Shown here piece by piece: positions 25,472 through 34,616 of a stretch of 64,000 bases of DNA (the stretch's first letter is position 1; each line of letters begins with the position of its first letter). The position numbers and the translations under genes are program-made. The DNA comes from Pseudomonas azotoformans (GTDB lineage: Bacteria > Pseudomonadota > Gammaproteobacteria > Pseudomonadales > Pseudomonadaceae). Where the stretch lies: the NCBI RefSeq assembly GCF_900103345.1, contig NZ_LT629702.1:62001-126000 (forward strand). Direction: 5' to 3'. The notes below the pieces were generated by a model. The model was not told the DNA's origin. It ran no database searches and saw nothing but the letters and a program-made list of their open reading frames with translations.

Positions 25472-25813
25472 ATGGATATTCAGATAATTTCACGTAATGG
25501 CGAACCCGAATATGCGGTGTTGCCATGGGATCAGTACCAGGCGCTGCTAAAAGCTGCCGGTCAGCAACAGCCTACGCTACCTCCTTCCTCATCGACTGCC
25601 CAAGCCGCCCCTGCACAGGACCTGCGCCCGCTCGCCGACCTGTGCGGCTTGCGCGAAGCCAAGGGCCTGGCGATCGAGAGCCTGGCCCGCACCGTGGGCA
25701 TCAGCCCCTCATATCTTGGATTGATTGAAAGTGGTGAACGCCAGCCGGATGCCGCGATCCGCCGCAGCCTGGCCTGGGAATTGGGCGTTGCAGGTTGGAG
25801 GGATGAATCTTGA
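25472..25813 (+). CDS. XRE family HTH protein with Phd-like N-terminus
   Basis: A 113-residue protein. Residues 1-30 (MDIQIISRNGEPEYAVLPW + DQYQALLKA) resemble the start of Phd/YefM-type antitoxins. A linker rich in Gln/Pro/Ser/Ala follows (about 32-54). A C-terminal Cro/C1 helix-turn-helix occupies about 60-105 (LREAKGLAIESLARTVGISPSYLGLIESGERQPD). The start at 25472 is the family-like one; an upstream start at 25448 lies inside the operator palindromes. The stop overlaps the next start. Confidence 0.85.
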   Translation: MDIQIISRNGEPEYAVLPWDQYQALLKAAGQQQPTLPPSSSTAQAAPAQDLRPLADLCGLREAKGLAIESLARTVGISPSYLGLIESGERQPDAAIRRSLAWELGVAGWRDES

Positions 25814-26181
25814 GTCTACGTATCAGCCGTCAACACTGGGATGGGTTACTCAACGAACTGGACCAGGCGCGCCGCCAGCGCCATTTGCTGACTTACCGTG
25901 CGCTGCTGGAGCGCCTGCAATTTCCCACCCCGGCCATGCAGACCTTGGCCGCCGCGCTGGAACACCTGGCGGCGCTGGACGCCAAGGCCGAGCAGCCATT
26001 GCGCAGCTCGCTGGTGATCAGCCAGGGCGCCAGCCGTTTACCGCGCACCGGATTTTTTGAATGTGTGGAGCGCCTGGGGCGTTTCAGCGGGCCGTCCGAT
26101 GGCGTGGCCGCCGCCTCCTGGCATGCGTCGGAAGTGGTGCGGGTGTTTGAATACGAGTATCCCGAGTCCGCCGAGGCCTAA
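25810..26181 (+). CDS. Conserved hypothetical protein coupled to XRE regulator
   Basis: A 123-residue protein that I do not assign to a family. It starts with TTG overlapping the upstream TGA, with GGAGGG seven bases before it. It is mostly helical and leucine rich (LLNELDQARRQRHLLTYRALLERL) with no export signal or known motif. Coupling to the regulator suggests joint function. It ends 4 bases inside the convergent EAL gene stop. Confidence 0.75.
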   Translation: MSLRISRQHWDGLLNELDQARRQRHLLTYRALLERLQFPTPAMQTLAAALEHLAALDAKAEQPLRSSLVISQGASRLPRTGFFECVERLGRFSGPSDGVAAASWHASEVVRVFEYEYPESAEA

Positions 26182-27947
26182 AGCGCCTGGGGCAGTGCGT
26201 CCATGCTGTCGATCACGTGGATGCTGTAGCCGGCCATATCCTTGGCATGGTGTTTGGCTTGTGACGCCAACTCCGCCAACTGACTGGCATCGAGTTGTCC
26301 ACAGGCCTGTGGATATAAATGCACCACCCCGATGGACAGCGACAGCAGTGCAAACTCCTGGCGCACGCCCTGGCGGTTCAATGCCACGAAACAGCCGGCC
26401 TCAAGATGCTCGGCGCGGTAGAAACGCCGGCATTGGGTATGGAAGTCATCCAGCAACTGGTTGAGCCGCTTGCGCCAGTCCTGTGGGCCGAGCACCAGCA
26501 AAAAGTCATCGCCGCCGATATGCCCGACAAAGTCGCGGCTGGGATCGACGCGGTCGTTCAGGCACTGCGCCAGGCACAGCAACACCTCATCCCCACGCCC
26601 ATAGCCGTAGATATCGTTGAACGGCTTGAAGCTGTCGATATCCACGTAGCAGATCACCGACTCGCGCTGCTGTAGCAGCAGGCGTGTGAGGCACTGCTGG
26701 ATCGGCACGTTGCCGGGCAGAAGGGTCAGTGGATTGGCGTAGCGCGCCTGCTGGATCTTCAGCTCGGTGATCAGCTTGAGCACATCGATCACCCGGCCCA
26801 GGCCCAGGTAATCGCCATTGAGGGTGATGATGAAGTCTTCTTCGATGCGTTGCCGTGCACGGCTGGTGAGCAGGCGGCTGACCTGTTGCAGCGACTGGCT
26901 CAACTCCACCGCCAGGAAGTCGGTGCTCATCAAGCGGCTGATGGGCTTGCGCGCAAACAGGTCGGTGGCGAACGGCTTGAGCAGCGCATCCGACAGCGAA
27001 TGCCGGTGCACGATGCCGACCGGGTGCCCACGTCCGTCCAGCACCGCCAGGGAATTGAGGTTGGCCTGGCGCCGGAACGCTTCGAGTACCTGGGCGGTGG
27101 CGGTGTCCTGGTCCACCGCCGGCTGTTCGCTGAGCAGGGCGCTGAGGTCGCTGCCTTCCTCGTTCAGCGCCACGTTGGCGCTGTCGGGCTTGGGCAGCAT
27201 GAGGCGCGCTTCCTGCGGCGGTTGCTCTTGTGGACGGCACAGCAGGTAGCCCTGGACCAGGTCTACGCCCATCTCGGTCAGCACCGCCAACTCTTCGGGC
27301 AACTCGATGCCCTCGGCGATCACCTGGGCGCGTGACGCCTTGGCGATCTGCAGGATGGAGCCGACAAACTCGCGCTTGAGCGCATCCTGATGGATGCCGT
27401 CGATGAAGTGTCGGTCGATCTTCACGTAATCCGGGCGCAGCTCCGACCACAAGCGCAGGCTGGAATAGCCGGCACCGAGGTCATCCAGGGCAATCGAGAA
27501 CCCCATGTTGCGGTAGTGGTACAGGGCGGTTTGCAACAGGTCGATATCATTGGTGGGGGTTTGTTCGGTGAGCTCGATCACCACCTGGCTCGGTGGGATG
27601 CCGTAGTCATGCAGCAGTTGCAGGGTGCGCCCCGGTTGGTGCGCGGTTTCCATCAGCGATTGCGGCGAGACGTTGAGGAACAGCTTGCCCGGCAGCTTCT
27701 GCTCGCTGAAGCGTCGACACGCGCTTTCGCGGCAGGCCATTTCCAGTTCGCTGAGGCGTCCGGCCTGGCCGGCCACGGAGAACAAGGCGACGGGGGAGTG
27801 CAGCGGGCTGTTGGACGGGCCGCGACTGAGGGCTTCGTAGCCGAGAATGCGCCTCTCAGACAGGCAAATGATCGGTTGGAACAGGCTGTGCAAACTGCCT
27901 TGAGCCAGGATAGAGCCCAGTGCATTCAGCTGTTCGGTCATGGTCAT
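26178..27947 (-). CDS. EAL-CBS-GGDEF cyclic-di-GMP protein
   Basis: A 589-residue cytoplasmic protein. The EAL domain (about 10-250) keeps all usual catalytic residues: EAL, N in FLNVSP, E in IELTE, DD in LDDLGAGYSSL, K in YVKIDR, E in IAEGIE, Q in VQGYL. A tandem CBS pair follows (about 285-395). The GGDEF domain (about 420-585) has signature GGDDF and YVDIDSFKPFNDIYGYGRGDE; no RxxD inhibitory site is apparent just before it. Phosphodiesterase activity is expected. The order resembles P. aeruginosa PA3258. ATG 27947 (MTMTEQ) avoids placing the prc terminator inside the gene. Confidence 0.92.
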   Translation of the reverse strand: MTMTEQLNALGSILAQGSLHSLFQPIICLSERRILGYEALSRGPSNSPLHSPVALFSVAGQAGRLSELEMACRESACRRFSEQKLPGKLFLNVSPQSLMETAHQPGRTLQLLHDYGIPPSQVVIELTEQTPTNDIDLLQTALYHYRNMGFSIALDDLGAGYSSLRLWSELRPDYVKIDRHFIDGIHQDALKREFVGSILQIAKASRAQVIAEGIELPEELAVLTEMGVDLVQGYLLCRPQEQPPQEARLMLPKPDSANVALNEEGSDLSALLSEQPAVDQDTATAQVLEAFRRQANLNSLAVLDGRGHPVGIVHRHSLSDALLKPFATDLFARKPISRLMSTDFLAVELSQSLQQVSRLLTSRARQRIEEDFIITLNGDYLGLGRVIDVLKLITELKIQQARYANPLTLLPGNVPIQQCLTRLLLQQRESVICYVDIDSFKPFNDIYGYGRGDEVLLCLAQCLNDRVDPSRDFVGHIGGDDFLLVLGPQDWRKRLNQLLDDFHTQCRRFYRAEHLEAGCFVALNRQGVRQEFALLSLSIGVVHLYPQACGQLDASQLAELASQAKHHAKDMAGYSIHVIDSMDALPQAL

Positions 27948-27960
27948 GGCGATCTCGATC

Positions 27961-27998
27961 GAAAAAAAAGGACCGCAGGCTTGAAACCTGCGGTCCTT
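27961..27998 (-). terminator. Intrinsic terminator of prc
   Basis: On the minus strand a 12-bp stem, AAGGACCGCAGG/CCTGCGGTCCTT, is followed by a run of U. It separates prc from the EAL gene, whose start is 14 bases further. Confidence 0.93.
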
Positions 27999-28065
27999 CA
28001 TTTCACGACAGAATGATGTCTATATGATGACACTCCAGGGAGCGATCACATTAAATCGCCATCAT

Positions 28066-30147
28066 TTACTGTTTGGCCACCTGCTTGCTGATCTTCAGGT
28101 AGTCCAGCAGGATCCGACCGGTCTCGGCCAGGTAAGCGTCGTCTTCCGGCTTGGTTTTTTCCGCTTCGGCCGGCAGCGCGTCTTCGTCTTCCTTCTTCAG
28201 CTCCTTGAGTGGATCCTCACCCTTGGCCTTGCGGCGGATGTTTTCCAGTACGAGTTGCTTGTTTTCGATGTCGGCGTGCTGCGCGCGGCGGTCCACTTCG
28301 TTGAGGCTGACGGTTTTTTCTTCCATCAGCTTCTTGGCCAGGGCCAGTTTGTCGCGGATGAACACGAACTCGGCATCCTTGGCGGAGCGGGTGTCGTGGT
28401 CAGCTTTCAACTGCGCCAGGAACGGCTTGAACGGGTCCGACGCCGGCTTGATCGCAGGGCGGATGGTGTCCCACGGCATGGCTTCCGGCAGGGCGCTTTC
28501 GCCGATTTCCTTGGTGTCGATGATCGACGGGAAATCGATGTCCGGCAGTACGCCCTGGTGCTGGGTGCTCTGCCCGGAAACCCGGTAGAACTTGGCCAGG
28601 GTCAGCTTCAGTTCGCCATGGTTCAGCGGCTGGATGGTCTGCACGGTGCCCTTGCCGAAGGTCTGGCCACCGATGATCAAGGCGCGGTGGTAGTCCTGCA
28701 TGGCACCGGCAAAAATCTCCGAAGCCGACGCCGAGAGGCGGTTGACCAGCAAGGCCATCGGGCCTTTGTAGAAGGCGCCCGGGTTCTCGTCTTCCAGCAC
28801 GTCGACTCGGCCGTCAGCGTTGCGGACCAACACGGTCGGGCCTTTATCGATAAACAGGCTGGTCAGCTCTGTAGCTTCCTGCAGGGAGCCGCCGCCGTTG
28901 TTGCGCAGGTCGATGACCACGCCGTCGACTTTTTCCTTCTGCAGTTCGGTGAGGATTTTCTTCACGTCGCGGGTGGTGGACTTGTAGTCCGGGTCGCCGG
29001 CACGGAAGGCCTTGAAGTCGAGGTAGAACGCCGGAATCTCAATCACACCCAGCTTGTAGTCCTTGCCATCCTGCTTGAGGTTGAGGACTTTCTTCTGCAC
29101 GGCCTGGTCTTCGAGCTTCACCGCTTCACGGGTGATGGACACGATCTTGCTGGTCTGGTCGTTCGGTGCATTGGTGTGCGGAATCACTTCCAGGCGCACC
29201 ACGCTGCCTTTCGGCCCACGGATCAGCTTGACCACTTCGTCCAGGCGCCAGCCGACCACGTCGACCATCTCTTTGTCGCCCTGGGCCACGCCGATGATCT
29301 TGTCCGCCGGAGCGACCTGCTTGGTCTTGTCGGCCGGGCCTGCCGGCACCAGGCGCACGATCTTGACCTGATCGTTGTCGCTTTGCAGGACGGCACCGAT
29401 GCCTTCCAGCGACAGACTCATGTTGATATCAAAATTTTCCGCGTTATCTGGCGACAGATAATTGGTGTGCGGGTCGTAGGACATCGCGAAGGTGTTGATG
29501 TAGGCCTGGAAGATATCTTCGGCACGGGTCTGGTCCAGGCGCGCCAACTGGTTCTTGTAGCGCTTGGTCAACAGCTCCTGGATGGCCTTGGGCTCTTTGC
29601 CGGCGATCTTCAGGCGCAGCACTTCGTCCTTGACGCGTTTGCGCCACAGGTCGTCAAGCGCGGCGGTGCTGGTCAGCCAAGGCGCGTCCTTGCGGTCCAC
29701 CAGAAGGGTTTCCTTCTGGGTGAAGTCGAGCTTGTCGACGCCTTTGCCCAGCTCACCCAGGGCGAAGTCCAGACGCGCTTTGACGCGGTCCAGGTAACGC
29801 TTGTAAATGGTGAATGCGGGCTGCAGGTCGCCGCTCTTGAGGAAGTCGTCGAACTGGGTCTTCCATTTGTCGAACTCAGCAATATCGCTGGCCAGGAAGT
29901 AGCTGCGCGACGGATCCAGCAGCTTGAGGTAGCTGTCGTAGATGATCACCGAGCGAGCGTCGTCCAGCGGCGGCTTGCTGTAGTGATGACGCTTGAGCAA
30001 CTCGACGACGTTAAGGCTGGCAATCACCTCATCGCGATCAGGTTGAAGATTGTCCCAGCTGTTGGCTGCGAACGTATTGGTCGACATCGACGCGAAGCCG
30101 AGACCAATGAATAGAGCGAGGGCGGTGCTGGGGAACAGATGCTTCAT
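28066..30147 (-). CDS. prc: Tail-specific periplasmic protease Prc (AlgO-like)
   Basis: A 693-residue S41 peptidase. A signal peptide (MKHLFPSTALALFIGLG) ends at AA near residue 28. The N-terminal helical domain is followed by PDZ (about 240-320: IGAVLQSDNDQVKIVRLVPAGPADK), then the protease core with the catalytic pair S in RLSASASEIFAG and K in QTFGKGTVQ. It degrades misfolded or C-terminally tagged envelope proteins; in P. aeruginosa AlgO cleaves truncated MucA. The start at 30147 gives the signal peptide; ATG 30180 would add 11 residues. Confidence 0.95.
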   Translation of the reverse strand: MKHLFPSTALALFIGLGFASMSTNTFAANSWDNLQPDRDEVIASLNVVELLKRHHYSKPPLDDARSVIIYDSYLKLLDPSRSYFLASDIAEFDKWKTQFDDFLKSGDLQPAFTIYKRYLDRVKARLDFALGELGKGVDKLDFTQKETLLVDRKDAPWLTSTAALDDLWRKRVKDEVLRLKIAGKEPKAIQELLTKRYKNQLARLDQTRAEDIFQAYINTFAMSYDPHTNYLSPDNAENFDINMSLSLEGIGAVLQSDNDQVKIVRLVPAGPADKTKQVAPADKIIGVAQGDKEMVDVVGWRLDEVVKLIRGPKGSVVRLEVIPHTNAPNDQTSKIVSITREAVKLEDQAVQKKVLNLKQDGKDYKLGVIEIPAFYLDFKAFRAGDPDYKSTTRDVKKILTELQKEKVDGVVIDLRNNGGGSLQEATELTSLFIDKGPTVLVRNADGRVDVLEDENPGAFYKGPMALLVNRLSASASEIFAGAMQDYHRALIIGGQTFGKGTVQTIQPLNHGELKLTLAKFYRVSGQSTQHQGVLPDIDFPSIIDTKEIGESALPEAMPWDTIRPAIKPASDPFKPFLAQLKADHDTRSAKDAEFVFIRDKLALAKKLMEEKTVSLNEVDRRAQHADIENKQLVLENIRRKAKGEDPLKELKKEDEDALPAEAEKTKPEDDAYLAETGRILLDYLKISKQVAKQ

Positions 30148-30228
30148 GCTGATTCGACGCGGGGGCAATTGATAACGCATATTAGGCCGTCTTTGAGGGA
30201 GCCGGTTCCATATGGTCCGGTCGCATAA

Positions 30229-30262
30229 TGCAAAAAGCCCGGCGATACAGCTACGGGCTCAG
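30229..30262 (-). terminator. Hairpin with U tract between divergent prc and quinone reductase genes
   Basis: AGCCCG (30236-30241) pairs with CGGGCT (30254-30259), followed on the minus strand by TTTTT. It lies upstream of prc, so it would stop antisense or leader transcription. A partial palindrome (CCGG-TTCCATATGGT-CCGG, 30202-30220) lies nearby. Confidence 0.5.
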
Positions 30263-30285
30263 TCCAGACTCACTATGGAGGCACT

Positions 30286-31248
30286 GTGAAAGCATTGCAA
30301 GGCGTTGACGGTCATGTGGAGTGGTTGGAAGAACCCAGTCCTACTTGCGATGTAGGGCAAGTTCGTATTCGTGTGGCGGCAGCGGGCCTCAATCGCGCCG
30401 ATTTATTACAGCGTGCGGGGCTCTATCCGCCGCCACCGGGTGCCAGCCACGTGCTGGGCCTGGAGTGTTCCGGAGTGATCAGCGAAGTGGGCGCCGGTTC
30501 ATCCTGGCAAGTCGGTGACCGGGTTTGCGCACTGCTCGCCGGTGGCGGCATGGCCGAAGAAGTAGTGGTGGATGCGCGGCATGTGCTGCCGGTGCCGGAA
30601 GGCCTGTCGCTGGTCGAAGCGGCGGCGCTGCCTGAGGTGTACAGCACGGCGTGGCTCAATCTATTCCAGTTGGCGGGCCTCAAGCCTGGCGAAAAAGTGT
30701 TGCTGCATGCCGGCGCCAGTGGCGTGGGCTCGGCGGCGATCCAGCTGTGCAAGGCGTTTGGTAGCCCGTGCTGGGTCAGCGTTGGCTCGGCTGAGCGCCT
30801 GGCGTACTGCGAGGCACTGGGCGCACAAGGCGGCGTGGTGCGTACCGACGGCATCGAAGGGCTGCGCGATTTCGGGCCGTTCGATGTGATCCTCGACCCG
30901 GTCGGCGGCAACTATGCGGCGCTGGACCTCAAGCTGCTGGCCCTGGATGGTCGGTGGGTGTTGATCGGCTTGATGGGCGGGCGTGACGCACAACTGGACC
31001 TGGCCCAGGTGCTGGGCAAGCGCATTCAGTTGCTGGGCTCGACCTTGCGCAGCCGCAGTGATCAGTTCAAGGCCGACCTGTTCAGCGACTTGAGCCAGCA
31101 TGTGTGGCCGCTGTTTGTTGAAGGGCGGCTGAGCCCGCAACTGGCCAGGACCTTCCCGATCAAGGATGCCGAAGCGGCGTTTGCCGAGCTTGCGACCAAC
31201 CGGATTTCCGGGAAGTTGGTGTTGGTGATTGACGAAAGCCTGAGCTGA
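30286..31248 (+). CDS. NAD(P)H quinone oxidoreductase, MDR superfamily
   Basis: A 320-residue zinc-free medium-chain reductase of the PIG3/QOR type. It has an N-terminal GroES-like fold (AAAGLNRADLLQRAGLYPPPPG) and a Rossmann domain with VLLHAGASGVGSAAIQLCKAFG (about 139-160) for NADPH. The catalytic-Zn Cys/His set is missing, as normal for quinone reductases. It is divergent from prc, a neighbourhood also found in P. aeruginosa (PA3256/PA3257 as I recall). Confidence 0.93.
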   Translation: MKALQGVDGHVEWLEEPSPTCDVGQVRIRVAAAGLNRADLLQRAGLYPPPPGASHVLGLECSGVISEVGAGSSWQVGDRVCALLAGGGMAEEVVVDARHVLPVPEGLSLVEAAALPEVYSTAWLNLFQLAGLKPGEKVLLHAGASGVGSAAIQLCKAFGSPCWVSVGSAERLAYCEALGAQGGVVRTDGIEGLRDFGPFDVILDPVGGNYAALDLKLLALDGRWVLIGLMGGRDAQLDLAQVLGKRIQLLGSTLRSRSDQFKADLFSDLSQHVWPLFVEGRLSPQLARTFPIKDAEAAFAELATNRISGKLVLVIDESLS

Positions 31249-31303
31249 CCCCGGATTGAAATGCAGTCAATGTGGGAGCATTTCAATTTCTGAAGGGGCT
31301 GTT

Positions 31304-31957
31304 TCAGGTCCAGTGATGGATCGGCCAGCCAGCCTTTTCGGCGTGCTCGCGCAATACCGGGTCCGGGTTCACCACTTGTGGATGTTCCACCTTCAGCAAC
31401 AACGGCAAATCATTGCGCGAGTCTGAATAGAAGTACGCCCCGTCCAGCGTTTCACCTTCCTGCGCCAACCATTCCAGTAAACGCGTGATCTTGCCTTCAC
31501 GGTAGGTCAGTACACCCTCGGTATGGCCGCTGTACACGCCGTGATTCACTTCAAGGTTGATCCCCAGCATTTCATCAATACCGATCCGCGCCGCAATCGG
31601 GGTGACCAAGTGCGTGCCAGAAGCGGAGATCACCAGGATCCGGTCGCCATTCGCACGGTGGCGGGCGATGGTCTTGGTGGCGTCGCTGTAGATCAGCGGC
31701 TCGATCACGTCCTCGACCCAGGGCTCCACCAGATGCTCGATTTCCTCGGGCGTGCGGCCGATCATCGGCTCCAGGCTGAAGTCCATGAAGTCTTCCATCT
31801 TCAGCTGGCCCTGGCTGTAGGCGGCCATCAATTCGTTGTTCCTGCGCATGAACGACTCAGGGTCGACCCAGCCCAGGCGGCCCATCTGCTCGCTCCACAG
31901 GGTGGCGCAGTCGCCGTGGATCAGGGTGTCGTCCAGATCAAAAATTACCAATGCCAT
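31304..31957 (-). CDS. HAD-IB family phosphatase (SerB-like)
   Basis: A 217-residue cytoplasmic phosphohydrolase. Motif I is FDLDDTLIHGD (residues 5-15; nucleophile first D), motif II is VISASGT, and motif III/IV is YFYSDSRNDLPLL. The four-helix cap between motifs I and II marks subfamily IB, which includes phosphoserine and phosphocholine phosphatases. It starts 31 bases after the ABC ATPase gene, so it is probably the last gene of that operon and may remove phosphate from the imported compound or its product. Confidence 0.88.
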   Translation of the reverse strand: MALVIFDLDDTLIHGDCATLWSEQMGRLGWVDPESFMRRNNELMAAYSQGQLKMEDFMDFSLEPMIGRTPEEIEHLVEPWVEDVIEPLIYSDATKTIARHRANGDRILVISASGTHLVTPIAARIGIDEMLGINLEVNHGVYSGHTEGVLTYREGKITRLLEWLAQEGETLDGAYFYSDSRNDLPLLLKVEHPQVVNPDPVLREHAEKAGWPIHHWT

Positions 31958-31988
31958 CCGTCACGCTCTCTCAATAAATCGTCGCTGC

Positions 31989-32978
31989 TCAGGCTACTTC
32001 ACACAGGGCGCTTGGGTCGATGGAAAGTGCCAGGCGTTGCCCGTCAGGGTGCAGGTCGTCGGCCGAGCGGTTGAGTACGTCCACCACCAGTTCCACGCCA
32101 CGCGCTTCGATGCGGTAGCGGATCACGTTGCCCAGCAGGCTGTGGCTGCGCACCAGGGCATCCAACTCGCCGTTGCGGCTCAGCTCGATGGCCTCCGGGC
32201 GAATGGCTATACGGCTGTTGATCGGGCGTTGCAGCAATTGGGTGGCCTTATCGGCATCCAACAGATTGTAGTTGCCGATGAACCCGGCGGCGAACACGTC
32301 CACCGGCGCGGTGTAGAGAGTCTCGGCGTCGCCGCTCTGCACGATCTTGCCCTGGTTCATCAGGAAGATCCGGTCGGACATGGTCAGGGCTTCTTCCTGG
32401 TCATGGGTCACGAAGATCGTGGTCAACCCCAGCTCGCGCTGGATCTGGCGGATCTGCTCGCGCAGGTGCTTGCGAATCCGTGCGTCCAGCGCCGACAGCG
32501 GTTCATCCAGCAACAGCAGGCGCGGACGGGTGACCAGGGAGCGGGCGAGGGCCACGCGCTGGCACTGGCCGCCGGACATCTGATGCGGGTAGCGGCCGGC
32601 GAGGTCCTTGAGTTCCACCAGTTGCAACACGTCCTGCACGCGCTTGTGGCTGTCGTCGGCGTTGACCTTCTGCATGCGCAGGCCAAAGGCGATGTTCTGT
32701 TCCACGGTCATGTTGGGGAACAGTGCATAGCTCTGGAACACCATGCCGATATGACGTTTCTGCGGGCTCAGCGGGACGATGTCTTGCCCATCCAGCAGAA
32801 TTTTCCCACTGTCGACCGAGGTCAGCCCGGCGATGCAGCGCAGCAGTGTGGACTTGCCGCACCCGGACGGGCCGAGCAGGGTGACGAATTCGCCCTTGGC
32901 GATTTCGCAGTTGATATCGCTGAACACCGGGGTGCCGGCGTAGCCTTTTTGCAGGTGTTGGACGCTGACGAAGCTCAT
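31989..32978 (-). CDS. ABC importer ATP-binding subunit (PotA/PhnT-like)
   Basis: A 329-residue protein with Walker A GPSGCGKST (about 36-44), signature MSGGQCQRVALARSL, Walker B RLLLLDEPLSALD and a C-terminal TOBE domain (about 250-325: RIAIRPEAIEL). This is the class found with polyamine, iron and 2-aminoethylphosphonate importers. It overlaps the permease gene by 4 bases. Confidence 0.92.
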   Translation of the reverse strand: MSFVSVQHLQKGYAGTPVFSDINCEIAKGEFVTLLGPSGCGKSTLLRCIAGLTSVDSGKILLDGQDIVPLSPQKRHIGMVFQSYALFPNMTVEQNIAFGLRMQKVNADDSHKRVQDVLQLVELKDLAGRYPHQMSGGQCQRVALARSLVTRPRLLLLDEPLSALDARIRKHLREQIRQIQRELGLTTIFVTHDQEEALTMSDRIFLMNQGKIVQSGDAETLYTAPVDVFAAGFIGNYNLLDADKATQLLQRPINSRIAIRPEAIELSRNGELDALVRSHSLLGNVIRYRIEARGVELVVDVLNRSADDLHPDGQRLALSIDPSALCEVA

Positions 32979-33775
32979 TGGCTTTTGTCCTTGTTCAAGA
33001 TATTGGCGGCCCAGGTCAGCACCAGCACAAAGAAGAAGTAGGAAATCACGACGGCACTGGTGAAGTGACCGCTGCTGTTGCGCATGTTGTTCAGGTACAC
33101 CTGCAGGGTTTCGTAGCGCGTACCCACGAGGATGTTGGCGAACACGAACTCACCGAACAGGAACGAGAACGACAGCAGCAGTGCCACCATCAAGCCTTTG
33201 CGCAAGTTCGGCAGCACCACCAGGATCGCCGCCTGCCAGGTGCTGGCGCCAAGCAGTTGGGAGGCGTCCATCAGGTCGCGCAGGTTGATCGCTTGCAGGT
33301 TGTTGGTGATCGCCCGGTACATGAACGGCAGCGCGACGGTGAAGTAGCAGCCGATCAGAATCCACGGCGTGCCCACCATCGCAAAGGGCCCGGAGCCATA
33401 CAGTTGCAGCAGGCCCACCGACGAGACCACCGGCGGCACTGCGAAGGGCAGCAGGATCAGGATGTTCATCAGCGCGTCGAGCTTGGGAAAGTGGTAATGC
33501 ACCACGAACAGCAGCGGCAAAATCAGCACAACCGACAGCACCAGCGCGCCGACGCACACCAGCAACGATTGCCCGAAGGCCATAAGGAAGCGCGGGTCGC
33601 TCCACAGCTGCACGTACCATTTCACCGTGAAACCAGCCGGCAGGATTGTTGCCGACCAACTGCTGGCGATGGAGTAGACGAAGGTGCCCACTAACGGCAG
33701 CACCAGGATTGCAAATAACAGCCACACCACCACGCGGTGGTAGAGGGAGGCCGGGCCGGCTTCAGCGCGAGACAT
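32975..33775 (-). CDS. ABC importer permease 2
   Basis: A 266-residue inner-membrane protein with six helices. The EAA loop that docks the ATPase is at about 170-190 (LMDASQLLGASTWQAAILVVLPNLRKG). It follows permease 1 with a 14-base overlap. A PotC/PhnV-like half of the channel. Confidence 0.92.
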   Translation of the reverse strand: MSRAEAGPASLYHRVVVWLLFAILVLPLVGTFVYSIASSWSATILPAGFTVKWYVQLWSDPRFLMAFGQSLLVCVGALVLSVVLILPLLFVVHYHFPKLDALMNILILLPFAVPPVVSSVGLLQLYGSGPFAMVGTPWILIGCYFTVALPFMYRAITNNLQAINLRDLMDASQLLGASTWQAAILVVLPNLRKGLMVALLLSFSFLFGEFVFANILVGTRYETLQVYLNNMRNSSGHFTSAVVISYFFFVLVLTWAANILNKDKSQ

Positions 33776-34616
33776 GGTAGCTCCTCTTGAGCAGCAGTTG
33801 ATGGACCACGGTGACCACGGTCATCAGCGCCACCAGCACCACGGCCAGGGCGCTGGCCAGGTTCGGGTCGAGGGACACGTCACCGGAGACCAGGCCCGCG
33901 ATGCGGATCGGCAGCACGTTGAAGTTGCCGGTGGTCAGCGCATACACCGTGGCGTAGGCCCCCAGGGCGTTGGCCAGCAGGATCACGAAGGTGCCGAGCA
34001 GGGCCGGGGTGAGCACCGGCAGGCCGATATGCCGCCAGAACTGCCAGCCGTTCGCGCCCAGCAGCGATGCCGACTCGCGCCAGTCTTCGCGCAGCGCATC
34101 GAAGGCCGGGTACAGCAGCAACACGCCCAGGGGAATCTGGAAGTAGGTATAGAGGATGATCAAGCCGGTCTTGGAGTACAGGTTGAAGTCCTGAATGATC
34201 CCCGCCTGCTTGAGCATAATCGTAATGCTGCCGTTGAAGCCCAGCAGAATGATGAACGCGAACGCCAGGGGCACCCCGGCAAAGTTGCTGGTCATGTTGG
34301 CAAAGGCGGTGACGAAGTTGCGCAGCGGCGAGTCCACCCGGCGCAGGGAGTAACTGCCGAGGGTGGCGATGATGATGCCGAACACGCTGGAGTAGAAGCT
34401 GATCTCCAGGCTGAACTGGATCGCTTGCAGGTAGAACTTCGAGCTGAAGATCCGCGTGAAGTTGTCCACGCCCCAGCCAGCCTCTTCGGTTTGCAGGCTG
34501 TTGATCAGCACCCACACCAGCGGGGCGATTTCGAACACGATAAAGAACAGCGCGAAAGGCACCAGGCACAGCAGCGCCAGCCATTTGCCACGCGTCATTT
34601 CAACAGCTCCCGGCAT
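33762..34616 (-). CDS. ABC importer permease 1
   Basis: A 284-residue inner-membrane protein with six helices and an EAA loop at about 180-200 (LREDWRESASLLGANGWQFWRHIGLPVLTPA). A PotB/PhnU-like partner of permease 2. It overlaps the upstream hydrolase gene by 22 bases, so translation is tightly coupled. Confidence 0.92.
   Translation of the reverse strand: MPGAVEMTRGKWLALLCLVPFALFFIVFEIAPLVWVLINSLQTEEAGWGVDNFTRIFSSKFYLQAIQFSLEISFYSSVFGIIIATLGSYSLRRVDSPLRNFVTAFANMTSNFAGVPLAFAFIILLGFNGSITIMLKQAGIIQDFNLYSKTGLIILYTYFQIPLGVLLLYPAFDALREDWRESASLLGANGWQFWRHIGLPVLTPALLGTFVILLANALGAYATVYALTTGNFNVLPIRIAGLVSGDVSLDPNLASALAVVLVALMTVVTVVHQLLLKRSYHVSR

Noticed and set aside
28024..30114. A 696-codon open frame antisense to prc
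   Set aside because: It lies fully opposite a gene with clear S41 motifs; high-GC third positions create such frames. The translation is low-complexity (VVFRLGFFRF, many His/Gln) and matches no domain I know.
31261..31300. REP element after the quinone reductase gene
   Set aside because: Only the fragment caatgtgggagca remains; too short to count as an element, perhaps a decayed copy.
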